Notes under the pieces: model-generated
What the model saw: only the letters and a program-made list of their open reading frames with translations
Database searches by the model: none
Told to the model about the DNA's origin: nothing
In this document: positions 51,526 through 59,770 of the stretch, piece by piece
Layout: each line of letters starts with the position of its first letter
Position numbering within the stretch: position 1 is the first letter of the stretch
Assembly: GCF_041429795.1 (NCBI RefSeq)
Contig: NZ_CP163424.1
Span: 1,366,001 to 1,430,000, forward strand
DNA length: 64,000 nucleotides
Direction: 5' to 3'
DNA from: Algimonas porphyrae
Lineage (GTDB): Bacteria; Pseudomonadota; Alphaproteobacteria; Caulobacterales; Maricaulaceae
Program-made: the position numbers and the translations under genes

Positions 51526-52948
51526 CTTCCGAGAAGTCCTTGATCGTCAGCGGGCAGGTCGTGTTAGCGATATAGGCCTTCTGCCGAAAGAAGCGACGAA
51601 AACCGTCCGCCCCCATGCGCGACCCGCCCAGGCCGGACGCCTTGAAGCTCTGTTTCGGCGCTTCGAAATATTGCCCGGTCAGTGCGCCGTCCATCAGGCT
51701 GATCGCACCAGCGTCGATCTGTCGGCCGATCGTGTGGGCCTCTTCGATGGACCCGGCAAAGACCGCCCCGGACAGGCCGAAAGCCGTGTCGTTGGCGAGG
51801 GCAATAGCGTCCTTGATCGTGTCATAGGCCATGACCGGAATGACCGGACCGAACGTCTCCTCGCGCATGATATCCATGTCGTGGGTGACGTCCCGAATGA
51901 CCGTCGGGGCCATCCAGTAGCCACCGCCATGGCGTTCGACGACGCCGCCACTCAACACAGTCGCGCCCTTGGATTTCGCGTCCTCGATCTGGGCAGAGGC
52001 GATGGCGGCTTGCTTATAAAAGATGAAAGGACCGATATCACCGAAACTTATATCGGGATAATTGAAACTAATATCATGAGCTTTATCAGAGATTTGTTTA
52101 ACAAAGCTCTCGTAATCGTTTGTCGGAACATAAACGCGTTCAATACTCTGACAGGCCTGCCCTGTCGCCAGAACAGAGGCACGCAAAGCCAGGCTGGTTG
52201 CCCTGTCCATGTCGGCGGATGGCGTGATAATCAGCGGATCTTTCCCACCGAGTTCGAGGTTGGCCGGGATCAGATTCTCGGCGGCTGCCAAGGCCACTTT
52301 CCGTCCCGTGGCAACGCTGCCCGTGAAGCAGACACAGTCCACATTGGGGATGAGTGCAGCCCCGGTCGCACCGTCGCCCTGAACGAAAGCGATGATATCG
52401 GACAGTCCGGCTTGAGCGATGATGGGCAGCAGCGCATCAGCAAAGCGCGGCGTCACTTCGGACGGTTTGATCAGCACACAGGACCCGGCCATCAAGGCCT
52501 GCACCGCGTCGATGAAGGACAGGGTGATCGGGAAGTTCCACGGGCTGATGACGCCCGTCAGCTGATAGGGGACATAGTCGGTCTGATGTTTGAAATTAGG
52601 TTTGGCGCGTCCCTGCACCCAGTCCGGCTCCGGCAGAAGCGTGGGGGCCAGCGCCGCCCAGCCGCGCAGCATACCGATGACGCCTTGCACTTCGGACTGA
52701 GCCAGACGCCGTCGCCCCGTATCGATTTCCAGTGCGTCCATGACGGACTTGGCTCCATCGTCCAGTGCATCCGCAAGGGATCGAAGCGCATCGCCGCGCG
52801 CATCGATCCCTTGCGCGCGCCAATCGGGCTGTGCGGCCCGCAGGCGGTCTGCGACCTTGGCAACACCCTGCGCATCAACCGCCGTGATTTTATAGTCGGT
52901 CTCCCCCGTTCGCGGGTTGATGACAGACAGGGTACGGGACATGCTCAT
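51518..52948 (-). CDS. Aldehyde dehydrogenase family protein
   Basis: A 476-residue NAD(P)-dependent aldehyde dehydrogenase. Visible are SPWNFPITLSF, the cofactor motif CFTGSVATGRKVALAAA, the general base in NLELGGKDPLII, the nucleophile Cys in TGQACQSIERVYVP, and REETFGPVIPVM. An AGGA ribosome site favours ATG 52948 over the internal one at 52942. It oxidises an aldehyde to the acid. It is divergent from the nitrilase-like gene with an inverted repeat between them that probably controls both. Confidence 0.94.
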   Translation of the reverse strand: MSMSRTLSVINPRTGETDYKITAVDAQGVAKVADRLRAAQPDWRAQGIDARGDALRSLADALDDGAKSVMDALEIDTGRRRLAQSEVQGVIGMLRGWAALAPTLLPEPDWVQGRAKPNFKHQTDYVPYQLTGVISPWNFPITLSFIDAVQALMAGSCVLIKPSEVTPRFADALLPIIAQAGLSDIIAFVQGDGATGAALIPNVDCVCFTGSVATGRKVALAAAENLIPANLELGGKDPLIITPSADMDRATSLALRASVLATGQACQSIERVYVPTNDYESFVKQISDKAHDISFNYPDISFGDIGPFIFYKQAAIASAQIEDAKSKGATVLSGGVVERHGGGYWMAPTVIRDVTHDMDIMREETFGPVIPVMAYDTIKDAIALANDTAFGLSGAVFAGSIEEAHTIGRQIDAGAISLMDGALTGQYFEAPKQSFKASGLGGSRMGADGFRRFFRQKAYIANTTCPLTIKDFSEDG

Positions 52949-52960
52949 GCGGGAATCCTA

Positions 52961-52990
52961 TTGCGTCAGCGCGTTTGCTGTATGACGCAA
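52961..52990. promoter_or_regulatory. Inverted repeat between the aldehyde dehydrogenase and nitrilase-like genes
   Basis: TTGCGTCA at 52961-52968 and TGACGCAA at 52983-52990 are perfect inverted copies 14 bases apart in an 81-base divergent interval. This is a likely operator for a dimeric regulator that controls both transcription units. Confidence 0.55.
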
Positions 52991-53029
52991 CGCAAATCGA
53001 GACAAACCCGCAAGGATAGGTGAGCCTTC

Positions 53030-54058
53030 ATGGAACTCTATAAAGCTCTCGCTCTGCAAACCGAATGCGCCGCCGTGAACCGGGCGAGCGACAGGGCGGA
53101 GGCCCGCGCTATCATGAAAGCCAGCCTTGGCCGGATGACGGGACAGGTAATGAGTGCCCGCGCTTTCCATGGCGAAAGCCTGAAACTGGTCTGCATGCCG
53201 GAATATTTCCTGACCAGTTTCCCGGCTGGCGAAAGCGCAGCGGAATGGCGCGACAAAGCCTGTGTCGAGATGGACGGGGCCACCTATGAAGCGATCGGAA
53301 CGCTGGCGCAAAAGAGCGGCATGCATATCGGGGCGAACCTCTATGAACGCGACCCGAATTTCCCCGAACTCTATTTTCAGGCCAGCACCATTACCGCCCC
53401 ATCGGGTGACATCATCCTGCGCTATCGCCGTCTGATCAGCATGTACGCGCCGTCGCCCTATGATGTGATGGAGGCCTATCTGGAGCATTATCCGCTGCAG
53501 GACTGGTTTCCCGTGGTCGATACGCCGCTGGGACGGCTGGCCGCGCTGGCCAGCGAAGAAATCCGTTATCCGGAGATTTCGCGCATTCTGGCTGCGAATG
53601 GGGCCGAAGTCATTCTGCATCCGACGAGCGAGGCCGCATCGACGCAGATGACGTACAAGAACGTCGCCAAGCTCGCCCGGGCGCAGGAAAATCAATGCTA
53701 TGTCATCTCCGCCAATAGCGCGGCCATCACCGGGACGGCGCTAACGCCTGAGTCGACGGATGGCCGCAGTCAGATCGTGGATGATCGCGGCATCATCCTG
53801 GCTGAAGTGCCGACAGGCGAAACCATCACCGCCTGCGCCGACGTCGATATCCGCGCGCTTCGCGATCGCCGCCGCCGCAATGGGATGGACAATATGCTCG
53901 CCCGCCAGCCCATGGCGCTCTACGCGCAGATGTTCACCGGAATGGCTATGCACCCGAGCGGATCACTCGGCGATGGAGACGAAGCACCCGGCAAGGATTT
54001 CTACAAGAGGCGACAGGATGCGGTGATCGAGCGGCTAGCGAAAAATGGCGTGATCTGA
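53030..54058 (+). CDS. Nitrilase-superfamily protein with altered catalytic residues
   Basis: A 342-residue member of the carbon-nitrogen hydrolase fold. The Glu of the catalytic triad is in VCMPEYFLTSF (about residue 63). The Lys position reads ILRYRRLIS, with Arg, and the nucleophile segment reads GRLAALASEEIRYPEI, with Ser in the place of Cys (family form GxIxxLICYEIRFPE). All other fold landmarks (GAEVILHPTSE, ENQCYVISANS) are kept. It is therefore probably not a thiol nitrilase; it may bind an amide or nitrile, or use Ser. Divergent from the aldehyde dehydrogenase gene. Confidence 0.85.
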   Translation: MELYKALALQTECAAVNRASDRAEARAIMKASLGRMTGQVMSARAFHGESLKLVCMPEYFLTSFPAGESAAEWRDKACVEMDGATYEAIGTLAQKSGMHIGANLYERDPNFPELYFQASTITAPSGDIILRYRRLISMYAPSPYDVMEAYLEHYPLQDWFPVVDTPLGRLAALASEEIRYPEISRILAANGAEVILHPTSEAASTQMTYKNVAKLARAQENQCYVISANSAAITGTALTPESTDGRSQIVDDRGIILAEVPTGETITACADVDIRALRDRRRRNGMDNMLARQPMALYAQMFTGMAMHPSGSLGDGDEAPGKDFYKRRQDAVIERLAKNGVI

Positions 54059-54066
54059 ATCAGCCG

Positions 54067-54498
54067 TTAGCTCATCGCTGGCGTGCAGCGGTGTCTGGGC
54101 GATGTGTGGTTGGCGATTCGTCCGTCCTCGATCCAGTCCTGCCGAACCCAGACAAAGCTGTCCGCATTGGCCATGAAGAGCGTCCAGATTTGGGGCTCGC
54201 CATTAGACATGGTCCGCTCTTCCCCATCATATTTCAAGGTTAGCCAGTTTTCGCCATGGGCGATGATATCCGCGTGGGTTTTTTCCGATACGTTGCGATA
54301 GCTCGTCAGGCGCTTCGCCGAAGAGTCGATTTCGATGCGGATCGGCTCACCGTCGCAGACATAATCCTCGGTCACCACGTCGCCTGTTTCATTGATGACG
54401 ATTGTTCCCCATGTGCCTTCTGCATCGACGAGAACATTTGCCAAAAAACTCGCCGGGCTGAAGGCTATCAGAGCCGTGATGAACGCAAACCATTTCAT
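54067..54498 (-). CDS. Secreted hypothetical protein
   Basis: A 143-residue protein with a signal peptide (AFITALIAFSPASFLA) and no further membrane segment. The mature part is a small beta-rich domain (GTWGTIVINETGDVVTEDYVCDGEPIRIEI broken by turns; ENWLTLKYDGEERTM). Two Cys could form a disulfide. I do not recognise the family. It is convergent with the nitrilase-like gene and lies downstream of the YciI-like gene on the same strand, 84 bases away. Confidence 0.65.
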   Translation of the reverse strand: MKWFAFITALIAFSPASFLANVLVDAEGTWGTIVINETGDVVTEDYVCDGEPIRIEIDSSAKRLTSYRNVSEKTHADIIAHGENWLTLKYDGEERTMSNGEPQIWTLFMANADSFVWVRQDWIEDGRIANHTSPRHRCTPAMS

Positions 54499-54582
54499 GT
54501 CGTGACGGTCGGCCTTTTCACGATGTTTGTCAAAGACTGCTAGGGGCGGCGAGAGATACTTTGGAAGGTAGAAACGGCCTAT

Positions 54583-54960
54583 TTAAGTATACTTCGCCAT
54601 ATTCGCACGGATCTCATCCTGATCCCAGATGACTCCGCCCATCCAGTCGCCGCAAGCCGGGGCGAAGTGGACGGCCGTGATCGAGGCATACATGCCGGAG
54701 CTGATATAGGGGTCGCCTTCCATCTTACTGATCGCCGCGTCCGCGCTGTCGGCGGGAATGAGGAAGATACTGCCGATGATCGGCCCGTCGGGCGTTTCAC
54801 GGATCGGTCCGGCGACCCGGTAATCGGCATTGTTGGCTTCGATATGGTCCAGATGGCCGAACAGATGTTCGTTACGTAGCGGCGGGGTTTCTGGTCCATC
54901 CAGGCAGGTGACGAGCCATGTGTGCTGATCGAGACGCGGAACGCGTTTGGCTTTGGACAT
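54583..54960 (-). CDS. YciI-like protein
   Basis: A 125-residue ferredoxin-fold protein of the YciI group: HTWLVTCLDGPETPPLRNEHLFGHLDHIEANNADYRVAG carries the conserved His and the Asp partner, and GSIFLIPADSADAAISKMEGDPYISSGMYAS matches the second strand-helix unit. Some relatives act in chloride-dependent or dehalogenation steps, but most are unassigned. The start at 54960 follows the family; the open frame extends 58 codons further through a palindromic repeat. The repeat's GGGGA lies 11 bases before the ATG. Confidence 0.85.
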   Translation of the reverse strand: MSKAKRVPRLDQHTWLVTCLDGPETPPLRNEHLFGHLDHIEANNADYRVAGPIRETPDGPIIGSIFLIPADSADAAISKMEGDPYISSGMYASITAVHFAPACGDWMGGVIWDQDEIRANMAKYT

Positions 54961-54969
54961 AAAAGGTTT

Positions 54970-55048
54970 TGTCCCCGGCATTTCTTGCCGGGGCCTCCAT
55001 CGGTATCGGACAAGGCCTCGCAAGGCTCCGGAAGTAAATGCCCGGGAC
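54970..55048. repeat. Second copy of the palindromic repeat, upstream of the YciI-like gene
   Basis: The left arm at 54970-54995 matches the pnt-region repeat at nearly all positions (core GTCCCCGGCATTTCTTGCC), and the right arm at 55024-55048 is a degenerate inverted copy. The loop shares TCC, ATCGG and GGACAAG with the pnt copy. It lies immediately in front of the start of the YciI-like gene and 63 bases before the symporter gene. Confidence 0.75.
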
Positions 55049-55111
55049 GGGCATATGCGGGCCTGACTTTGATCAAATGACGCGCTACCCGTCCGCCTAG
55101 GAGGACAGGTT

Positions 55112-56515
55112 ATGGAGGGGAATTCCATCATCATTGCGACGCTGGTCGCCTATAAGCTTTTGTTGCTGGGCATCGGCTTCTGGGCCAGCCGTCGGGTCGA
55201 CAGCGAGGGCGATTTTTTCCTTGCGGGGCAGGGACTCGGGGCGTGGACGGCGGGCTTGTCCTATGCGGCGTCGACGTCGAGCGCCTGGGTGCTGCTGGGT
55301 TTTACGGGCATGGTGTTCACGCAAGGCCTCGTTGCCCTCTGGCTCGTCCCGGGGATTTTCGGCGGATATGTCCTGACCTGGTTGGTGATGGGCCCGCGCC
55401 TGAATGCGGAAACGCGTGAACGCGGCCACATAACCGTCATCGACTTCCTCGTCACCGATGCAGACCGATGGGCCCGTCTGATCGGGCTCCTCGCGGCGGG
55501 GCTGATCCTGTTCTGTTTCGTCTTCTACATTGCGGCTCAGTTCCAAGCCGCCGGGAACGCCTTGACCGAAGTGTTCGGGATGAGCGCGACGGAAGCGATC
55601 TTGCTCGGTGCCGCTGTGATCCTGATATACTGCCTGCTGGGTGGTTTTCTGGCGGCGTCGATTACGGATGCGCTGCAGGCGGGCGTCATGGTGCTGGCCT
55701 GTATCATCGTGCCGATCGCGGCTCTCAGCGCGGCAGGCGGTCTCGGCGCTGTAATGGACGCGCTCCGGGCCAACGAGCCTCAGTCCTACTTCAGCCTGAC
55801 CGGCTCTGCCTTCGGCATGGCCGGAATCGGCATGGCGATGGGTCTGCTTGGCACGGGACTCGGCGCGCTGGGACAGCCGCAGCTGCTTAACCGGATCATG
55901 GCCGTGCGGTCGCAGACGGAACGCGTTCGCGGCGCAGCAATCACGATTGGCTGGGGCGTTCTCATCTATAGTGGTCTGGTTGTGCTGGCGCTGTCCGGGC
56001 GGGCCATGTCTCTCGATACGGGTGGGGAGAGCTTGTTCTTCGCCGCTGCCAGCGCCTATCTGCCTGCCGCCATAGCCGGGGTGGTGATCGCAGCCGTTCT
56101 GTCCGCCGTCATGTCTACAGTCGATAGTCTGCTGCTCGCGGCGGCGTCGGCGGTCAGTCACGATAGCGGTCTGCGCTGGGGCACGCCGAAGCGCGCGCTG
56201 CTGATGGGGCGGCTGGCCATGGTGGCGGTCGCACTCTTCGCGGTCGGGCTTACGCTCTTCGCGCCGAAAGATATTTTCACCCGCGTACTGTTCAGCTGGG
56301 TTGCACTGGGTGCCGCTTTCGGGCCCGCCATTCTGACGCGCTGTCTGGGCTGGCGCGTGCGGGGCGGCGCCGTGTTCTGCGCCGTAATCGTGGGCTTTGT
56401 CGCGGCTGTCATCGCCTACAACATTCCGGGCCCGGGTGCGGATGTGGTCGAAAAATGGGGCAGCTGGGCGCTCGGGTTGATCATACTTGCCATAGGAAGG
56501 GTCAAACATGGGTAG
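55112..56515 (+). CDS. Sodium/solute symporter (PutP-like, SSS family)
   Basis: A 467-residue transporter of about 13 helices. The family elements are FLAGQGLGAWTAGLSYAASTSSAWVLLGFTG with the sodium-site Ser residues, LVMGPRLNAETRERGHITVIDFL, GGFLAASITDALQAGVMVLA and ALGQPQLLNRIMAVRS. PutP takes up proline; the SSS family also moves sugars and acids, and the cluster suggests an organic acid. TAGGAGGACAGG precedes ATG, a strong ribosome site. It starts the long plus-strand operon and overlaps the VOC gene start by eight bases. Confidence 0.92.
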   Translation: MEGNSIIIATLVAYKLLLLGIGFWASRRVDSEGDFFLAGQGLGAWTAGLSYAASTSSAWVLLGFTGMVFTQGLVALWLVPGIFGGYVLTWLVMGPRLNAETRERGHITVIDFLVTDADRWARLIGLLAAGLILFCFVFYIAAQFQAAGNALTEVFGMSATEAILLGAAVILIYCLLGGFLAASITDALQAGVMVLACIIVPIAALSAAGGLGAVMDALRANEPQSYFSLTGSAFGMAGIGMAMGLLGTGLGALGQPQLLNRIMAVRSQTERVRGAAITIGWGVLIYSGLVVLALSGRAMSLDTGGESLFFAAASAYLPAAIAGVVIAAVLSAVMSTVDSLLLAAASAVSHDSGLRWGTPKRALLMGRLAMVAVALFAVGLTLFAPKDIFTRVLFSWVALGAAFGPAILTRCLGWRVRGGAVFCAVIVGFVAAVIAYNIPGPGADVVEKWGSWALGLIILAIGRVKHG

Positions 56516-56981
56516 TTACGTCAAGCGCACCACGCTGATGGTGCGCAATATGGAGCGCGCGCTTACCTTTTACCGGGATGTGCTGAAGGCCGACATCTGG
56601 TTCGACACGCCCTTTACCCTGTCGGGCGAAGGGCTGCCCATCGGCAAGAAAGGTGATGAACTCCGTCTTTGCATCGTCAAGTTCCAGCATGACGAAATCG
56701 GTATGATTGGCCTGATGGAATTTGCGGAGCCACCCGTCGCGGTGCCGGAGGTGAATTTCGATCTGGGATATGGCAAACCCGTCTTCGTCGTCGTCGCTGA
56801 TGATGCGCAGGGGATTTACGACCGTGCGGTCGAACACGGCTTCAAGCTGCGCGGCGAACCGCGCGAATGGTCGACGAAAGGTGCCAGGGGGGAAACCAAG
56901 CACTTCCTCTCGACCAATCTCTGGGACGATGACGGCCATTTCTTCGAATGCAATCAGGTGACGCGCATTGACCCGGCCTAG
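56508..56981 (+). CDS. VOC family protein
   Basis: A 157-residue single-chain VOC protein: VKRTTLMVRNMERALTFYRDVLKADI opens it and the C-terminal half ends FLSTNLWDDDGHFFECNQV with the ligand Glu. The ATG is inside the symporter gene end. The residues fit the glyoxalase I/bleomycin-resistance type but I cannot assign a substrate. Its closest neighbour in this window is the VOC protein at 57996. Confidence 0.88.
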   Translation: MGSYVKRTTLMVRNMERALTFYRDVLKADIWFDTPFTLSGEGLPIGKKGDELRLCIVKFQHDEIGMIGLMEFAEPPVAVPEVNFDLGYGKPVFVVVADDAQGIYDRAVEHGFKLRGEPREWSTKGARGETKHFLSTNLWDDDGHFFECNQVTRIDPA

Positions 56982-57999
56982 TCGAAGGCAGGCCTGGGGC
57001 GTTGCGCAACGCCCGGTCGGCAAGCCCAAGCCGGACGATTTTCTGTTCAAGGAAGAGCCGATCCGGGCGATCGAGGCAGGTGAGGTGCTGCTGGAAACGC
57101 TCTATCTCGGCATCGCACCGGTGATGCGAATGTATATGATGGATGCGGCCAAGGCAGGCATCGTCACTGGCGAAGCGCCGCTCGACATTGGCGATACAAT
57201 TCATGGTCGCGGCGTCGCGCGTGTGCTGGAAAGTCGCCACCCCGACTATGCCGTGGGCGATGTCGTGCAGGGCCAACTCGGCTGGCAGACCCACAAGATT
57301 TCGGCCATGACGGCGGGAGAGCGGTTCCTGCGCGTCACGGAGCATGATCTGTCCTACGCGCTCGCCGTCCGTATCCTCTCCATGACGGGGCTGACGGCCT
57401 ATACTTCCTATCGTTATCGTTGTGACCCGAAACCGGGCGAAACTCTGCTCGTCAGCGGTGCTGCAGGCGGCGTCGGTCATATGATCGTACAACTGGCCAA
57501 GGCGGACGGGTTGTGCGTGATCGGCTTGGCCGGCGGGCCGGAAAAATGCGCCATCGTCAGAGGTCTCGGCGCCGATGCAGTAATCGATTACAAGAATGAG
57601 GATGTCGGCGTCGCCATCGATAGCCACGCTCCTGACGGGCTGGATATCTACTACGATAATGTCGGCGGAGAAATCCTGATGGCGGCGCTCGACCGGCTCG
57701 CCATGGGCGCGCGGGTCCTGCTCTGCGGCTCGATCAGCGAATATGGCCGGGCGGAAAGTTTCGGGCTGACCAACTATACGCGACTGCGCCGGGCCGAAGC
57801 CGATATGCGGGGCTATTTCGTCTATAATCATCTGCACCGCTTCGACGAGACGGTTTGCACCCTGTCCAGCATGATCCGCGCGGGAACGCTAAAACCGCTG
57901 GTCGACGAACTGATCGGGTTCGACAAAATGCCAGAAGCGCTGATTGGCGTCTATGATGGCAAGAATGTCGGGACACGCTGTGTGAGGGTGACGGCATGA
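56968..57999 (+). CDS. NADP-dependent medium-chain oxidoreductase (CurA-like), TTG start
   Basis: A 343-residue zinc-free MDR enzyme. The frame opens with TTG at 56968, overlapping the VOC gene end by 14 bases; the translated start RQAWGVAQRPVGKPKPDDF matches CurA-type N-termini, so the TTG start is credible. The core has SGAAGGVGHMIVQLAKADGLCVIGLAGGPEK, and GLDIYYDNVGGEILMAAL. Reduces enones with NADPH. It is only distantly related to the copy at 33004. Confidence 0.9.
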   Translation: MTRPSRRQAWGVAQRPVGKPKPDDFLFKEEPIRAIEAGEVLLETLYLGIAPVMRMYMMDAAKAGIVTGEAPLDIGDTIHGRGVARVLESRHPDYAVGDVVQGQLGWQTHKISAMTAGERFLRVTEHDLSYALAVRILSMTGLTAYTSYRYRCDPKPGETLLVSGAAGGVGHMIVQLAKADGLCVIGLAGGPEKCAIVRGLGADAVIDYKNEDVGVAIDSHAPDGLDIYYDNVGGEILMAALDRLAMGARVLLCGSISEYGRAESFGLTNYTRLRRAEADMRGYFVYNHLHRFDETVCTLSSMIRAGTLKPLVDELIGFDKMPEALIGVYDGKNVGTRCVRVTA

Positions 58000-58445
58000 C
58001 TAAACCCAGAATCCGGTTTCAGCGTGCCAACTTCCTCGTCGCAGATATTGATCGCGCACTGACTTTCTATCGCGACGTGCTCGGCTTCGAGGTCGTGTTC
58101 GTCAAGGACAGTGATCCTGACAGCTATAGTTACGATGTGTTCGAAATCGCGCGCGGTCCGGCGATGCGTTTCTGCGTGCTTCGGACGGCGGATCAGCCCA
58201 ACGTCATGGCCCTGACCGAAGTGCCGGGACTATCGCCATCAGGCGTGACGCCGCGCCGTGCCGGCATCGTGCTGGAAGCACGCGACATCGATCAGGCCGT
58301 CGCCGCGTCCAGGCAACTTGGTTTGCGCGTCTACCGGGAAGATCATCTGATCACCAAGGACGGACGCGAAGGCGTCGAATACGGCATTGTCGATTTCGAC
58401 GGGAACCTCGTCGTGCTCTATCTCATCAGGAAGGATGCGCCATGA
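57996..58445 (+). CDS. VOC family protein
   Basis: A 149-residue VOC protein: FQRANFLVADIDRALTFYRDVLGFEVVF in front, and VEYGIVDFDGNLVVLYLI at the end; the final metal-ligand Glu position is Val-Leu-Tyr here, so catalytic metal binding is uncertain. It overlaps the reductase and transporter genes by four bases on either side. Confidence 0.88.
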   Translation: MTKPRIRFQRANFLVADIDRALTFYRDVLGFEVVFVKDSDPDSYSYDVFEIARGPAMRFCVLRTADQPNVMALTEVPGLSPSGVTPRRAGIVLEARDIDQAVAASRQLGLRVYREDHLITKDGREGVEYGIVDFDGNLVVLYLIRKDAP

Positions 58446-59770
58446 GCGTGACGATTCCGGCCAAGCCCGACGATGGCTACCCGACGCCGCGCTATGCCTG
58501 GACGCTCATCGCTTTCCTGACGATCGCTTATATTTCCAGCTTTCTCGACCGCTATATTCTCGGCCTGCTGATCGATCCGATCAAGGACAGCACGGGCGCA
58601 ACGGACACGCAGATGGGCTTTCTCGCCTCAGCCTTTACATGGATCTATGCTTTGGCGGCTGTACCTCTGGGTTTTCTGGTCGACCGGGCCAACCGGACGA
58701 AGCTGGTCGCAATCGGCATTGCCGTCTGGTCGGCGGCAACGGTCTGGACCGGGACGGCCAAGTCGTTTCTGACCCTGTTTGCGGCGCGTGCCACAGTGGG
58801 CGTGGGGGAAGCCGTGCTCAGCCCGGCCGCCTTTTCCATGATCGGCGACAGTTTCCCCAAGGAACGGCGCGGTTTGCCAATTGCCGTCTATTCCATGGCG
58901 CTGGTCATCGGGGCGGCATTGGCCAATTTGCTGTCTGCCGGTGTGTTGCGCTGGGCCCGCACTGTCGGCGATGTGACGCTGCCGCTGATCGGCTCGGTCG
59001 AAACTTGGCAGTTCATCTTCATCGTGGTCGGCGCGCCGGGCTTTCTGATCGCGATTGTCTTCCTGTTTCTGCGCGAACCCCGCCGGATTGAGAGTAGCCC
59101 GCGCGAGGGTGCATCACTGGGCGATGCCTTTCGCTGGATTGGCGCCAATGCTGCCGCGTTTTTTACCTTCGTCCCGATCTTCATGTGCATGGTCGCGATT
59201 GCCTATGGGCAGTTTTTCAACGCTGCCATGTTCAGCCGGACCTGGGGCTGGGATACGTCCACCTATGCGCTGTTCAACGGGCTTTCCATCTTGGCGATCA
59301 GCCCCGTCACCTATGTCATTGCCGGGCGTCTGTCGGATAAGCGCGTTTCGGCTGGCGATCGGACAGCCCCGTTGAAACTGGCGATATTGGGCCTTTTCAT
59401 TATGATCCCGTCCGCTGCGATCGCGCCCATCCTGCCAACGGGCATTCTGGCGTTTCTGATGTTCTGCACTACCACGGTCGGGATCGGCCTGGTCAGTGCG
59501 ACAGGCGTTAATGCGTTGCTGGCCATCGTGCCGGGCGACGTTCGCGGCGTGGTCGTGGCGATCTATTATTTTTTCATCAGCTTCATCGGCGGCGCGCTCA
59601 GCCCGCCTTTTATCGGCTGGCTGAACGATGCGTTCTTTGCCGGGGACGGGCTTCGCTACGCGATGGCAATATATCCGCTGGCCTTCGGTCTGCCCGTCAT
59701 TGTCCTGTCGGCCTTCACCCTGCGCCATTACAGGGCCGCGCTGTTGCGTCAGGACGCATCCCATGCGTAG
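58442..59770 (+). CDS. MFS transporter, spinster-like
   Basis: A 442-residue transporter of 12 helices. ISSFLDRYILGLLIDPIKDS lies in helix 1, and GFLVDRANRTKLVAIGIAVW is the MFS A motif between helices 2 and 3; GVGEAVLSPAAFSMIGDSFPKERRG is the hallmark of the spinster-like group, often found in catabolic clusters of sphingomonads. It imports or exports an organic acid or lipid-like compound. ATGA overlap with the VOC gene; the hydrolase gene starts eight bases before its end. Confidence 0.92.
   Translation: MSVTIPAKPDDGYPTPRYAWTLIAFLTIAYISSFLDRYILGLLIDPIKDSTGATDTQMGFLASAFTWIYALAAVPLGFLVDRANRTKLVAIGIAVWSAATVWTGTAKSFLTLFAARATVGVGEAVLSPAAFSMIGDSFPKERRGLPIAVYSMALVIGAALANLLSAGVLRWARTVGDVTLPLIGSVETWQFIFIVVGAPGFLIAIVFLFLREPRRIESSPREGASLGDAFRWIGANAAAFFTFVPIFMCMVAIAYGQFFNAAMFSRTWGWDTSTYALFNGLSILAISPVTYVIAGRLSDKRVSAGDRTAPLKLAILGLFIMIPSAAIAPILPTGILAFLMFCTTTVGIGLVSATGVNALLAIVPGDVRGVVVAIYYFFISFIGGALSPPFIGWLNDAFFAGDGLRYAMAIYPLAFGLPVIVLSAFTLRHYRAALLRQDASHA

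Noticed and set aside
51437-53023. 528-codon plus-strand frame opposite the aldehyde dehydrogenase and crotonase genes
   Set aside because: Both minus-strand genes have all catalytic motifs; the plus frame has none.
55097-56509. 470-codon minus-strand frame opposite the symporter gene
   Set aside because: Rich in Arg, Gln, His and Asp as expected for an antisense frame of a membrane protein.
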